Below the pieces are notes generated by a model. That model saw nothing but the letters and a program-made list of their open reading frames with translations. It made no database searches and was not told the DNA's origin. A stretch of DNA of 64,000 nucleotides from Morinoia aosen (Eukaryota; Arthropoda; Malacostraca; Amphipoda; Talitridae): NCBI GenBank assembly GCA_030386875.1, contig CM059560.1, forward strand, positions 44,930,757 to 44,994,756. Direction: 5' to 3'. Positions 21,801-34,800 of the stretch are shown piece by piece (positions within the stretch are counted from its first letter, which is position 1; every line of letters begins with the position of its first letter). Both the position numbers and the translations under genes were made by a program.

Positions 21801-23790
21801 TGCGCTGTAGAGATGCCTTCTGTACTCCTTTGCGCGCTGTAGAGATACCTTCTGTACTCCTTTGTACGCTGTAGAGATACCTTCTGTACTCCTTTGTGCG
21901 CTGTAGAGATACCTTCTGTACTCCTTTGTACGCTGTAGAGATACCTCGTGTACTCCTTTGTACGTTCTAGAGGTATTTCCTGTACTCTTTTGTGCGCTGT
22001 AGAGATACCTTCTGTACTCCTTTGTGCGCTGTAGAGATACCTTCTGTACTCCTTTGTGCGCTGTAGAGATACCTTCTGTACTCCTTTGTGCGCTGTAGAG
22101 ATACCTTCTGTACTCCTTTGTGCGCTATAGAGATACCTTCTGTAGTCCTTTGTGCGCTGTAGAGATACCTTCTGTACTCCTTTGTACGCTGTAGAGATTC
22201 CTTCTGTACTCCTGTGTGCGCTGTAGAGATACCTTCTGTACTCCTTTGTGCGCTGTAGAGATACCTTCTGTTCTCCTTTGTACGCTGTAGAGATACCTCG
22301 TGTACTCCTTTGTACGTTCTAGAGATATTTCCTGTACTCCTTTGTGCGCTGTAGAGATACCTTCTGTACTCCTTTGTGCGCTGTAGAGATACCTTCTATA
22401 CTCCTTTGTGCGCTGTAGAGATACCTTCTGTACTCCTTTGTACGCTGTAGAGATACCTTCTGTACTCCTTTGTGCGCTGTAGAGATACCTTCTGTACTCC
22501 TTTGTACGCTGTAGAGATACCTCGTGTACTCCTCTGTACGTTCTAGAGATATTTCCTGTACTCCTTTGTGCGCTGTAGAGATACCTTCTGTACTCCTTTG
22601 TGCGCTGTAGAGATACCTTCTGTACTCCTTTGTGCGCTGAAGAGATACCTTCTGTACTCCTTTGTACGCTGTAGAGATACCTTCTGTACTCCTTTGTGCG
22701 CTGTAGAGATACCTTCTGTACTCCTTTGTACGCTGTAGAGATACCTCGTGTACTCCTTTGTACGTTCTAGAGATATTTCCTGTACTCCTTTGTGCGCTGT
22801 ATAGATACCTTCTGTACTCCTTTGTGCGCTGTAGAGATACCTTCTGTACTCCTTTGTACGCTGTAGAGATACCTTCTGTACTCCTTTGTGCGCTGTAGAG
22901 ATACCTTCTGTACTCCTTTGTACGCTGTAGAGATACCTCGTGTACTCCTTTGTACGTTCTAGAGATATTTCCTGTACTCCTTTGTGCGCTGTAGAGATAC
23001 CTTCTGTACTCCTTTGTGCGCTGTAGAGATACCTTCTGTACTCCTTTGTGCGCTGTTGAGATTACTTCTGTACTCCTTTGTGCGCTGTAGAGATACCTTC
23101 TGTACTCCTTTGTGCGCTGTAGAGATACCTTCTGTACTCCTTTGTGCGCTGTAGAGATACCTTCTGTACTCCTTTGTGCGCTGTAGAGATACCTTCTGTA
23201 CTCCTTTGTACGCTGTAGAGATACCTCGTGTACTCCTTTGTGCGCTGTAGAGATACCTTCTGTACTCCTTTGTGCGCTGTTGAGATACCTTCTGTACTCC
23301 TTTGTGCGCTGTAGAGATACCTTCTGTACTCCTTTGTGCGCTGTAGAGATACCTTCTGTACTCCTTTGTGCGCTGTAGAGATACCTTCTGTACTCCTTTG
23401 TGCGCTGTAGAGATACCTTCTGTTCTCCTTTGTGCGCTGTAGAGATACCTCATGTACTCCTTTGTACGCTGTAGAGATACCTTCTGCACTCCTTTGTACG
23501 CTGTAGAGATACCTCGTGTACTCCTTTGTGCGCTGTAGAGATACCTTCTGTACTCCTTTGTACGCTGTAGAGATACCTCGTGTACTCCTTTGTACGTTCT
23601 AGAGATATTTCCTGTACTCCTTTGTGCGCTGTAGAGATACCTTCTGTACTCCTTTGTGCGCTGTAGGGATACCTTCTGTACTCCTTTGTGCGCTGTAGAG
23701 ATACCTTCTGTACTCCTTTGTGCGCTGTAGAGATACCTTCTGTACTCCTTTGTGCGCTGTAGAGATACCTTCTGTACTCCTTTGTACGCT
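18881..23790 (+). repeat. Higher-order repeat P, copy 3
   Basis: D at 18,912 and 'tgcact' at 18,953 match P1 7,360 and 7,401 at an offset of 11,552 bp (361 monomers), held through to 'cctcatg' at 23,452. Offset from P2 is 6,336 bp at its start and 4,224 bp after the duplicated part. Both are whole multiples of 2,112, because P2 carries the extra 2,112 bp. The first few monomers of P1 (tags 'gagctacc' and 'gagacccc') are absent. Confidence 0.87.
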
Positions 23791-26700
23791 GTAGACATAC
23801 CTCGTGTACTCCTTTGTACGTTCTAGAGATATTTCCTGTACTCCTTTGTGCGCTGTAGAAATACCTTCTGTACTCCTTTGTGCGCTGTAGAGATACCTTC
23901 TGTACTCCTTTGTGCGCTGTAGAGATACCTTCTGTACTCCTTTGTGCGCTGTAGAGATACCTTCTGTACTCCTTTGTGCGCTGTAGAGATACCTTCTGTA
24001 CTCCTTTGTACGCTGTAGAGATACCTCGTGTACTCCTTTGTACGTTCTAGAGATATTTCCTGTACTCCTTTGTGCGCTGTAGAGATACCTTCTGCACTCC
24101 TTTGTGCGCTGTAGAGATACCTTCTGTACTCCTTTGTGCGCTGTAGAGATACCTCGTGTACTCCTTTGTACGCTGTAGAGATACCTTCTGTACTCCTTTG
24201 TGCGCTGTAGAGATACCTTCTGTACTCCTTTGTGCGCTGTAGAGATACCTTCTGTACTCCTTTGTGCGCTGTAGAGATACCTTCTGTACTCTTTTGTGCG
24301 CTGTAGAGATACCTCGTGTACTCCTTTGTACGCTGTAGAGATACCTTCTGTACTCCTTTGAGCGCTGTAGAGATACCTTCTGTACTCCTTTGTGCGCTGT
24401 AGAGATACCTTCTGTACTCCTTTGTGCGCTGTAGAGATACCTTCTGTACTCCTTTGTGCGCTGTAGAGATACCTTCTGTACTCCTTTGTGCGCTGTAGAG
24501 ATACCTCGTGTACTCCTTTGTACGTTCTAGAGATATTTCCTGTACTCCTTTGTGCGCTGTAGAGATACCTTCTGTACTCCTTTGTGCGCTGTAGAGATAC
24601 CTTCTGTACTCCTTTGTGCGCTGTAGAGATACCTCGTGTACTCCTTTGTACGTTCTAGAGATATTTCCTGTACTCCTTTGTGCGCTGTAGAGATACCTTC
24701 TGTACTCCTTTGTGCGCTGTAGAGATACCTTCTGTACTCCTTTGTACGCTGTAGAGATACCTCGTGTACTCCTTTGTACGTTCTAGAGATATTTCCTGTA
24801 CTCCTTTGTGCGCTGTAGAGATACCTTCTGTACTCCTTTGTGCGCTGTAGAGATACCTTCAGTACTCCTTTGTGCGCTGTAGAGATACCTTCTGTACTCC
24901 TTTGTGCGCTGTAGAGATACCTTCTGTACTCCTTTGTACGTTCTAGAGATATTTCCTGTACTCCTTTGTGCGCTGTAGAGATACCTTCTGTACTCCTTTG
25001 TACGCTGTAGAGATACCTCGTGTACTCCTTTGTACGTTCTAGAGATATTTCCTGTACTCCTTTGTGCGCTGTAGAGATACCTTCTGTACTCCTTTGTGCG
25101 CTGTAGAGATACCTTCTGTACTCCTTTGTGCGCTGTAGAGATACCTTCTGTACTCCTTTGTACGCTGTAGAGATACCTCGTGTACTCCTTTGTACGTTCT
25201 AGAGATATTTCCTGTACTCCTTTGTGCGCTGTAGAGATACCTTCTCTACTCCTTTGTGCGCTGTAGAGATACCTTCTGTACTCCTTTGTGCGCTGTAGAG
25301 ATACCTTCTGTACTCCTTTGTACGCTGTAGAGATACCTTCTGTACTCCTTTGTGCGCTGTAGAGATACCTTCTGTACTCCTTTGTACGCTGTAGAGATAC
25401 CTCGTGTACTCCTTTGTACGTTCTAGAGAAATTTCCTGTACTCCTTTGTGCGCTGTAGAGATACTTTCTGTACTCCTTTGTGCGCTGTAGAGATACCTTC
25501 TGTACTCCTTTGTGCGCTGTAGAGATACCTTCTGTACTCCTTTGTACGCTGTAGAGATACCTTCTGTACTCCTTTGTGCGCTGTAGAGATACCTTCTGTA
25601 CTCCTTTGTACGCTGTAGAGATACCTCGTGTACTCCTTTGTACGTTCTAGAGATATTTCCTGTACTCCTTTGTGCGCTGTAGAGATACCTTCTGTACTCC
25701 TTTGTGCGCTGTAGAGATACCTTCTGTACTCCTTTGTGCGCTGTAGAGATACCTTCTGTACTCCTTTGTACGCTGTAGAGATACCTTCTGTACTCCTTTG
25801 TGCGCTGTAGAGATACCTTCTGTACTCCTTTGTACGCTGTAGAGATACCTCGTGTACTCCTTTGTACGTTCTAGAGATATTTCCTGTACTCCTTTGTGCG
25901 CTGTAGAGATACCTTCTGTACTCCTTTGTGCGCTGTAGAGATACCTTCTGTACTCCTTTGTGCGCTGTAGAGAAACCTTCTGTACTCCTTTGTGCGCTGT
26001 AGAGATACCTTCTGTACTCCTTTGTACGTTCTAGAGATATTTCCTGTACTCCTTTGTGCGCTGTAGAGATACCTTCTGTACTCCTTTGTGCGCTGTAGAG
26101 ATACCTTCTGTACTCCTTTGGGCGCTGTAGAGATACCTTCTGTACTCCTTTGTGCGCTGTAGAGATACCTCGTGTACTCCTTTGTACGCTGTAGAGATAC
26201 CTTCTGTATTCCTTTGTGCGCTGTAGAGATACCTTCTGTACTCCTTTGTGCGCTGTAGAGATACCTCGTGCACTCCTTTGTGCGCTGTAGAGATACCTTC
26301 TGTACGCCTTTGTGCGCTGTAGAGATACCTTCTGTACTCCTTTGTACGCTGTAGAGATACCTCCTGTACTCCTTTGTACGTTCTAGAGATATTTCCTGTA
26401 CTCCTTTGTGCGCTGTAGAGATACCTTCTGTACTCCTTTGTGCGCTGTAGAGATACCTTCTGTACTCCTTTGTGCGCTGTAGAGATACCTTCTGTACTCC
26501 TTTGTGCGCTGTAGAGATACCTTCTGTACTCCTTTGTACGCTGTAGAGATACCTCGTGTACTCCTTTGTACGTTCTAGAGATATTTCCTGTACTCCTTTA
26601 TGCGCTGTAGAGATACCTTCTGTACTCCTTTGTGCGCTGTAGAGATACCTTCTTTACTCCTTTGTGCGCTGTAGAGATACCTTCTGTACTCCTTTGTGCG

Positions 26701-27451
26701 CTGTAGAGATACCTTCTGTACTCCTTTGTGCGCTGTAGAGATACCTTCTGTACTCCTTTGTACGCTGTAGAGATACCTCGTGTACTCCTTTGTACGTTCT
26801 AGAGATATTTCCTGTACTCCTTTGTGCGCTGTAGAGATACCTTCTGTACTCCTTTGTGCGCTGTAGAAATACCTTCTGTACTCCTTTGTGCGCTGTAGAG
26901 ATACCTTCTGTACTCCTTTGTGCGCTGTAGAGATACCTCGTGTACTCCTTTGTACGCTGTAGAGATACCTTCTGTACTCCTTTGTGCGCTGTAGAGATAC
27001 CTTCTCTACTCCTTTGTGCGCTGTAGAGATACCTTCTGTACTCCTTTGTGCGCTGTAGAGATACCTTCTGTACTCCTTTGTGCGCTGTAGAGATACCTTC
27101 TGTACTCCTTTGTACGCTGAAGAGATACCTTCTGTACTCCTTTGTACGCTGTAGAGATACCTCGTGTACTCCTTTGTACGTTCTAGAGATATTTCCTGCA
27201 CTCCTTTGTGCGCTGTTGAGATACCTTCTGTACTCCTTTGTGCGCTGTAGAGATACCTTCTGTACTCCTTTGTGCGCTGTTGAGATACCTTCTGTACTCC
27301 TTTGTGCGCTGTAGAGATACCTTCTGTACTCCTTTGTGCGCTGTAGAGATACCTTCTATACTCCTTTGTGCGCTGTAGAGATACCTTCTGTACTCCTTTG
27401 TGCGCTGTAGAGATACCTTCTGTTCTCCTTTGTGCGCTGTAGAGATACCTC
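23452..27451 (+). repeat. Higher-order repeat Q, copy 1 (4,000 bp, 125 monomers)
   Basis: It is anchored on the 'cctcatg' variant at 23,452, which recurs at 27,452. Other tags are 'gtagggat' (23,666), 'tactcttttgtg' before an E (24,291), 'gagaaattt' in a D (25,429), 'cctcgtgcactcc' (26,271) and 'ccttctttactcc' (26,653). The first 340 bp also belong to the end of P3, so P passes into Q without a foreign boundary. Confidence 0.86.
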
Positions 27452-28767
27452 ATGTACTCCTTTGTACGCTGTAGAGATACCTTCTGCACTCCTTTGTACG
27501 CTGTAGAGATACCTCGTGTACTCCTTTGTGCGCTGTAGAGATACCTTCTGTACTCCTTTGTACGCTGTAGAGATACCTCGTGTACTCCTTTGTACGTTCT
27601 AGAGATATTTCCTGTACTCCTTTGTGCGCTGTAGAGATACCTTCTGTACTCCTTTGTGCGCTGTAGGGATACCTTCTGTACTCCTTTGTGCGCTGTAGAG
27701 ATACCTTCTGTACTCCTTTGTGCGCTGTAGAGATACCCTCCGTACTCCTTTGTGCGCTGTAGAGATACCTTCTGTACTCCTTTGTACGCTCTAGAGATAC
27801 CTCGTGTACTCCTTTGTACGTTCTAGAGATATTTCCTGTACTCCTTTGTGCGCTGTAGAGATACCTTCTGTACTCCTTTGTGCGCTGTAGAGATACCTTC
27901 TGTACTCCTTTGTGCGCTGTAGAGATACCTTCTGTACTCCTTTGTGCGCTGTAGAGATACCTTCTGTACTCCTTTGTGCGCTGTAGAGATACCTTCTGTA
28001 CTCCTTTGTACGCTGTAGAGATACCTCGTGTACTCCTTTGTACGTTCTAGAGATATTTCCTGTACTCCTTTGTGCGCTGTAGAGATACCTTCTGTACTCC
28101 TTTGTGCGCTGTAGAGATACCTTCTGTACTCCTTTGTGCGCTGTAGAGATACCTCGTGTACTCCTTTGTACGCTGTAGAGATACCTTCTGTACTCCTTTG
28201 TGCGCTGTAGAGGTACCTTCTGTACTCCTTTGTGCGCTGTAGAGATACCTTCTGTACTCCTTTGTGCGCTGTAGAGATACCTTCTGTACTCTTTTGTGCG
28301 CTGTAGAGATACCTCGTGTACTCCTTTGTACGCTGTAGAGATACCTTCTGTACTCCTTTGTGCGCTGTAGAGATACCTTCTGTACTCCTTTGTGCGCTGT
28401 AGAGATACCTTCTGTACTCCTTTGTGCGCTGTAGAGATACCTTCTGTACTCCTTTGTGCGCTGTAGAGATACCTTCTGTACTCCTTTGTGCGCTGTAGAG
28501 ATACCTCGTGTACTCCTTTGTACGTTCTAGAGATATTTCCTGTACTCCTTTGTGCGCTGTAGAGATACCTTCTGTACTCCTTTGTGCGCTGTAGAGATAC
28601 CTTCTGTACTCCTTTGTGCGCTGTAGAGATACCTCGTGTACTCCTTTGTACGTTCTAGAGATATTTCCTGTACTCCTTTGTGCGCTGTAGAGATACCTTC
28701 TGTACTCCTTTGTGCGCTGTAGAGATACCTTCTGTACTCCTTTGTACGCTGTAGAGATACCTCGTGT

Positions 28768-29183
28768 ACTCCTTTGTACGTTCTAGAGATATTTCCTGTA
28801 CTCCTTTGTGCGCTGTAGAGATACCTTCTGTACTGCTTTGTGCGCTGTAGAGATACCTTCTGTACTCCTTTGTGCGCTGTAGAGATACCTTCTGTACTCC
28901 TTTGTGCGCTGTAGAGATACCTTCTGTACTCCTTTGTACGTTCTAGAGATATTTCCTGTACTCCTTTGTGCGCTGTAGAGATACCTTCTGTACTCCTTTG
29001 TACGCTGTAGAGATACCTCGTGTACTCCTTTGTACGTTCTAGAGATATTTCCTGTACTCCTTTGTGCGCTGTAGAGATACCTTCTGTACTCCTTTGTGCG
29101 CTGTAGAGATACCTTCTGTACTCCTTTGTGCGCTGTAGAGATACCTTCTGTACTCCTTTGTACGCTGTAGAGATACCTCGTGT
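28768..29183 (+). repeat. 416-bp tandem duplication in Q2, first copy
   Basis: Thirteen monomers with D at 28,768, 28,928 and 29,024 (order D-A-A-A-A-D-A-C-D-A-A-A-C). The third unit begins 'actgctttg', a private variant that the second copy lacks. Confidence 0.88.
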
Positions 29184-29599
29184 ACTCCTTTGTACGTTCT
29201 AGAGATATTTCCTGTACTCCTTTGTGCGCTGTAGAGATACCTTCTGTACTCCTTTGTGCGCTGTAGAGATACCTTCAGTACTCCTTTGTGCGCTGTAGAG
29301 ATACCTTCTGTACTCCTTTGTGCGCTGTAGAGATACCTTCTGTACTCCTTTGTACGTTCTAGAGATATTTCCTGTACTCCTTTGTGCGCTGTAGAGATAC
29401 CTTCTGTACTCCTTTGTACGCTGTAGAGATACCTCGTGTACTCCTTTGTACGTTCTAGAGATATTTCCTGTACTCCTTTGTGCGCTGTAGAGATACCTTC
29501 TGTACTCCTTTGTGCGCTGTAGAGATACCTTCTGTACTCCTTTGTGCGCTGTAGAGATACCTTCTGTACTCCTTTGTACGCTGTAGAGATACCTCGTGT
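29184..29599 (+). repeat. 416-bp tandem duplication in Q2, second copy
   Basis: D units at 29,184, 29,344 and 29,440, and the next D at 29,600, repeat the 5, 3, 5 spacing of the first copy. It carries 'ccttcagtact', which Q1 also has at its single copy (24,857). Q3 instead carries the 'actgctttg' variant (33,250). So the two versions seen singly in Q1 and Q3 sit side by side in Q2. Confidence 0.88.
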
Positions 29600-31867
29600 A
29601 CTCCTTTGTACGTTCTAGAGATATTTCCTGTACTCCTTTGTGCGCTGTAGAGATACCTTCTCTACTCCTTTGTGCGCTGTAGAGATACCTTCTGTACTCC
29701 TTTGTGCGCTGTAGAGATACCTTCTGTACTCCTTTGTACGCTGTAGAGATACCTTCTGTACTCCTTTGTGCGCTGTAGAGATACCTTCTGTACTCCTTTG
29801 TACGCTGTAGAGATACCTCGTGTACTCCTTTGTACGTTCTAGAGAAATTTCCTGTACTCCTTTGTGCGCTGTAGAGATACTTTCTGTACTCCTTTGTGCG
29901 CTGTAGAGATACCTTCTGTACTCCTTTGTGCGCTGTAGAGATACCTTCTGTACTCCTTTGTACGCTGTAGAGATACCTTCTGTACTCCTTTGTGCGCTGT
30001 AGAGATACCTTCTGTACTCCTTTGTACGCTGTAGAGATACCTCGTGTACTCCTTTGTACGTTCTAGAGATATTTCCTGTACTCCTTTGTGCGCTGTAGAG
30101 ATACCTTCTGTACTCCTTTGTGCGCTGTAGAGATACCTTCTGTACTCCTTTGTGCGCTGTAGAGATACCTTCTGTACTCCTTTGTACGCTGTAGAGATAC
30201 CTTCTGTACTCCTTTGTGCGCTGTAGAGATACCTTCTGTACTCCTTTGTACGCTGTAGAGATACCTCGTGTACTCCTTTGTACGTTCTAGAGATATTTCC
30301 TGTACTCCTTTGTGCGCTGTAGAGATACCTTCTGTACTCCTTTGTGCGCTGTAGAGATACCTTCTGTACTCCTTTGTGCGCTGTAGAGAAACCTTCTGTA
30401 CTCCTTTGTGCGCTGTAGAGATACCTTCTGTACTCCTTTGTACGTTCTAGAGATATTTCCTGTACTCCTTTGTGCGCTGTAGAGATACCTTCTGTACTCC
30501 TTTGTGCGCTGTAGAGATACCTTCTGTACTCCTTTGGGCGCTGTAGAGATACCTTCTGTACTCCTTTGTGCGCTGTAGAGATACCTCGTGTACTCCTTTG
30601 TACGCTGTAGAGATACCTTCTGTATTCCTTTGTGCGCTGTAGAGATACCTTCTGTACTCCTTTGTGCGCTGTAGAGATACCTCGTGCACTCCTTTGTGCG
30701 CTGTAGAGATACCTTCTGTACGCCTTTGTGCGCTGTAGAGATACCTTCTGTACTCCTTTGTACGCTGTAGAGATACCTCCTGTACTCCTTTGTACGTTCT
30801 AGAGATATTTCCTGTACTCCTTTGTGCGCTGTAGAGATACCTTCTGTACTCCTTTGTGCGCTGTAGAGATACCTTCTGTACTCCTTTGTGCGCTGTAGAG
30901 ATACCTTCTGTACTCCTTTGTGCGCTGTAGAGATACCTTCTGTACTCCTTTGTACGCTGTAGAGATACCTCGTGTACTCCTTTGTACGTTCTAGAGATAT
31001 TTCCTGTACTCCTTTATGCGCTGTAGAGATACCTTCTGTACTCCTTTGTGCGCTGTAGAGATACCTTCTTTACTCCTTTGTGCGCTGTAGAGATACCTTC
31101 TGTACTCCTTTGTGCGCTGTAGAGATACCTTCTGTACTCCTTTGTGCGCTGTAGAGATACCTTCTGTACTCCTTTGTACGCTGTAGAGATACCTCGTGTA
31201 CTCCTTTGTACGTTCTAGAGATATTTCCTGTACTCCTTTGTGCGCTGTAGAGATACCTTCTGTACTCCTTTGTGCGCTGTAGAAATACCTTCTGTACTCC
31301 TTTGTGCGCTGTAGAGATACCTTCTGTACTCCTTTGTGCGCTGTAGAGATACCTCGTGTACTCCTTTGTACGCTGTAGAGATACCTTCTGTACTCCTTTG
31401 TGCGCTGTAGAGATACCTTCTCTACTCCTTTGTGCGCTGTAGAGATACCTTCTGTACTCCTTTGTGCGCTGTAGAGATACCTTCTGTACTCCTTTGTGCG
31501 CTGTAGAGATACCTTCTGTACTCCTTTGTACGCTGAAGAGATACCTTCTGTACTCCTTTGTACGCTGTAGAGATACCTCGTGTACTCCTTTGTACGTTCT
31601 AGAGATATTTCCTGCACTCCTTTGTGCGCTGTTGAGATACCTTCTGTACTCCTTTGTGCGCTGTAGAGATACCTTCTGTACTCCTTTGTGCGCTGTTGAG
31701 ATACCTTCTGTACTCCTTTGTGCGCTGTAGAGATACCTTCTGTACTCCTTTGTGCGCTGTAGAGATACCTTCTATACTCCTTTGTGCGCTGTAGAGATAC
31801 CTTCTGTACTCCTTTGTGCGCTGTAGAGATACCTTCTGTTCTCCTTTGTGCGCTGTAGAGATACCTC

Positions 31868-34800
31868 ATGTACTCCTTTGTACGCTGTAGAGATACCTTC
31901 TGCACTCCTTTGTACGCTGTAGAGATACCTCGTGTACTCCTTTGTGCGCTGTAGAGATACCTTCTGTACTCCTTTGTACGCTGTAGAGATACCTCGTGTA
32001 CTCCTTTGTACGTTCTAGAGATATTTCCTGTACTCCTTTGTGCGCTGTAGAGATACCTTCTGTACTCCTTTGTGCGCTGTAGGGATACCTTCTGTACTCC
32101 TTTGTGCGCTGTAGAGATACCTTCTGTACTCCTTTGTGCGCTGTAGAGATACCCTCCGTACTCCTTTGTGCGCTGTAGAGATACCTTCTGTACTCCTTTG
32201 TACGCTGTAGAGATACCTCGTGTACTCCTTTGTACGTTCTAGAGATATTTCCTGTACTCCTTTGTGCGCTGTAGAGATACCTTCTGTACTCCTTTGTGCG
32301 CTGTAGAGATACCTTCTGTACTCCTTTGTGCGCTGTAGAGATACCTTCTGTACTCCTTTGTGCGCTGTAGAGATACCTTCTGTACTCCTTTGTGCGCTGT
32401 AGAGATACCTTCTGTACTCCTTTGTACGCTGTAGAGATACCTCGTGTACTCCTTTGTACGTTCTAGAGATATTTCCTGTACTCCTTTGTGCGCTGTAGAG
32501 ATACCTTCTGTACTCCTTTGTGCGCTGTAGAGATACCTTCTGTACTCCTTTGTGCGCTGTAGAGATACCTCGTGTACTCCTTTGTACGCTGTAGAGATAC
32601 CTTCTGTACTCCTTTGTGCGCTGTAGAGGTACCTTCTGTACTCCTTTGTGCGCTGTAGAGATACCTTCTGTACTCCTTTGTGCGCTGTAGAGATACCTTC
32701 TGTACTCTTTTGTGCGCTGTAGAGATACCTCGTGTACTCCTTTGTACGCTGTAGAGATACCTTCTGTACTCCTTAGTGCGCTGTAGAGATACCTTCTGTA
32801 CTCCTTTGTGCGCTGTAGAGATACCTTCTGTACTCCTTTGTGCGCTGTAGAGATACCTTCTGTACTCCTTTGTGCGCTGTAGAGATACCTTCTGTACTCC
32901 TTTGTGCGCTGTAGAGATACCTCGTGTACTCCTTTGTACGTTCTAGAGATATTTCCTGTACTCCTTTGTGCGCTGTAGAGATACCTTCTGTACTCCTTTG
33001 TGCGCTGTAGAGATACCTTCTGTACTCCTTTGTGCGCTGTAGAGATACCTCGTGTACTCCTTTGTACGTTCTAGAGATATTTCCTGTACTCCTTTGTGCG
33101 CTGTAGAGATACCTTCTGTACTCCTTTGTGCGCTGTAGAGATACCTTCTGTACTCCTTTGTACGCTGTAGAGATACCTCGTGTACTCCTTTGTACGTTCT
33201 AGAGATATTTCCTGTACTCCTTTGTGCGCTGTAGAGATACCTTCTGTACTGCTTTGTGCGCTGTAGAGATACCTTCTGTACTCCTTTGTGCGCTGTAGAG
33301 ATACCTTCTGTACTCCTTTGTGCGCTGTAGAGATACCTTCTGTACTCCTTTGTACGTTCTAGAGATATTTCCTGTACTCCTTTGTGCGCTGTAGAGATAC
33401 CTTCTGTACTCCTTTGTACGCTGTAGAGATACCTCGTGTACTCCTTTGTACGTTCTAGAGATATTTCCTGTACTCCTTTGTGCGCTGTAGAGATACCTTC
33501 TGTACTCCTTTGTGCGCTGTAGAGATACCTTCTGTACTCCTTTGTGCGCTGTAGAGATACCTTCTGTACTCCTTTGTACGCTGTAGAGATACCTCGTGTA
33601 CTCCTTTGTACGTTCTAGAGATATTTCCTGTACTCCTTTGTGCGCTGTAGAGATACCTTCTCTACTCCTTTGTGCGCTGTAGAGATACCTTCTGTACTCC
33701 TTTGTGCGCTGTAGAGATACCTTCTGTACTCCTTTGTACGCTGTAGAGATACCTTCTGTACTCCTTTGTGCGCTGTAGAGATACCTTCTGTACTCCTTTG
33801 TACGCTGTAGAGATACCTCGTGTACTCCTTTGTACGTTCTAGAGAAATTTCCTGTACTCCTTTGTGCGCTGTAGAGATACTTTCTGTACTCCTTTGTGCG
33901 CTGTAGAGATACCTTCTGTACTCCTTTGTGCGCTGTAGAGATACCTTCTGTACTCCTTTGTACGCTGTAGAGATACCTTCTGTGCTCCTTTGTGCGCTGT
34001 AGAGATACCTTCTGTACTCCTTTGTACGCTGTAGAGATACCTCGTGTACTCCTTTGTACGTTCTAGAGATATTTCCTGTACTCCTTTGTGCGCTGTAGAG
34101 ATACCTTCTGTACTCCTTTGTGCGCTGTAGAGATACCTTCTGTACTCCTTTGTGCGCTGTAGAGATACCTTCTGTACTCCTTTGTACGCTGTAGAGATAC
34201 CTTCTGTACTCCTTTGTGCGCTGTAGAGATACCTTCTGTACTCCTTTGTACGCTGTAGAGATACCTCGTGTACTCCTTTGTACGTTCTAGAGATATTTCC
34301 TGTACTCCTTTGTGCGCTGTGGAGATACCTTCTGTACTCCTTTGTGCGCTGTAGAGATACCTTCTGTACTCCTTTGTGCGCTGTAGAGATACCTTCTGTA
34401 CTCCTTTGTGCGCTGTAGAGATACCTTCTGTACTCCTTTGTACGTTCTAGAGATATTTCCTGTACTCCTTTCTGCGCTGTAGAGATACCTTCTGTACTCC
34501 TTTGTGCGCTGTAGAGATACCTTCTGTACTCCTTTGGGCGCTGTAGAGATATCTTCTGTACTCCTTTGTGCGCTGTAGAGATACCTCGTGTACTCCTTTG
34601 TACGCTGTAGAGATACCTTCTGTATTCCTTTGTGCGCTGTAGAGATACCTTCTGTACTCCTTTGTGCGCTGTAGAGATACCTCGTGCACTCCTTTGTGCG
34701 CTGTAGAGATACCTTCTGTACGCCTTTGTGCGCTGTAGAGATACCTTCTGTACTCCTTTGTACGCTGTGGAGATACCTCCTGTACTCCTTTGTACGTTCT

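Larger units (their letters stand above)
27452..31867 (+). repeat. Higher-order repeat Q, copy 2 (4,416 bp, 138 monomers)
   Basis: Tags recur at 27,452, 27,666, 28,291 (offset 4,000 from Q1), then at 29,845 and 30,687 (offset 4,416). The change of 416 bp (13 monomers) is explained by the tandem duplication at 28,768-29,599. From 29,845 on, this copy and Q1 appear nearly identical, including two long open frames that translate identically in both. Confidence 0.88.

Noticed and set aside
27048-31730. + strand frames of 60-88 codons rich in Cys, Ser and Val (573, 2,429, 3,805, 27,048, 31,464, 34,684, 39,900, 45,212 and 45,768)
   Set aside because: The A monomer has a TAG every 96 bp in each + strand frame. 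These frames exist only where a D or a variant such as 'gctgaag' removes it. They are repeat translation, not genes.
26575-31905. Two identical 304-codon - strand frames (26,575-27,489 and 30,991-31,905) as a duplicated gene pair
   Set aside because: Identity is explained by the 4,416-bp repeat Q as a whole, which is just as similar outside the frames. The translated units have no recognisable domain.
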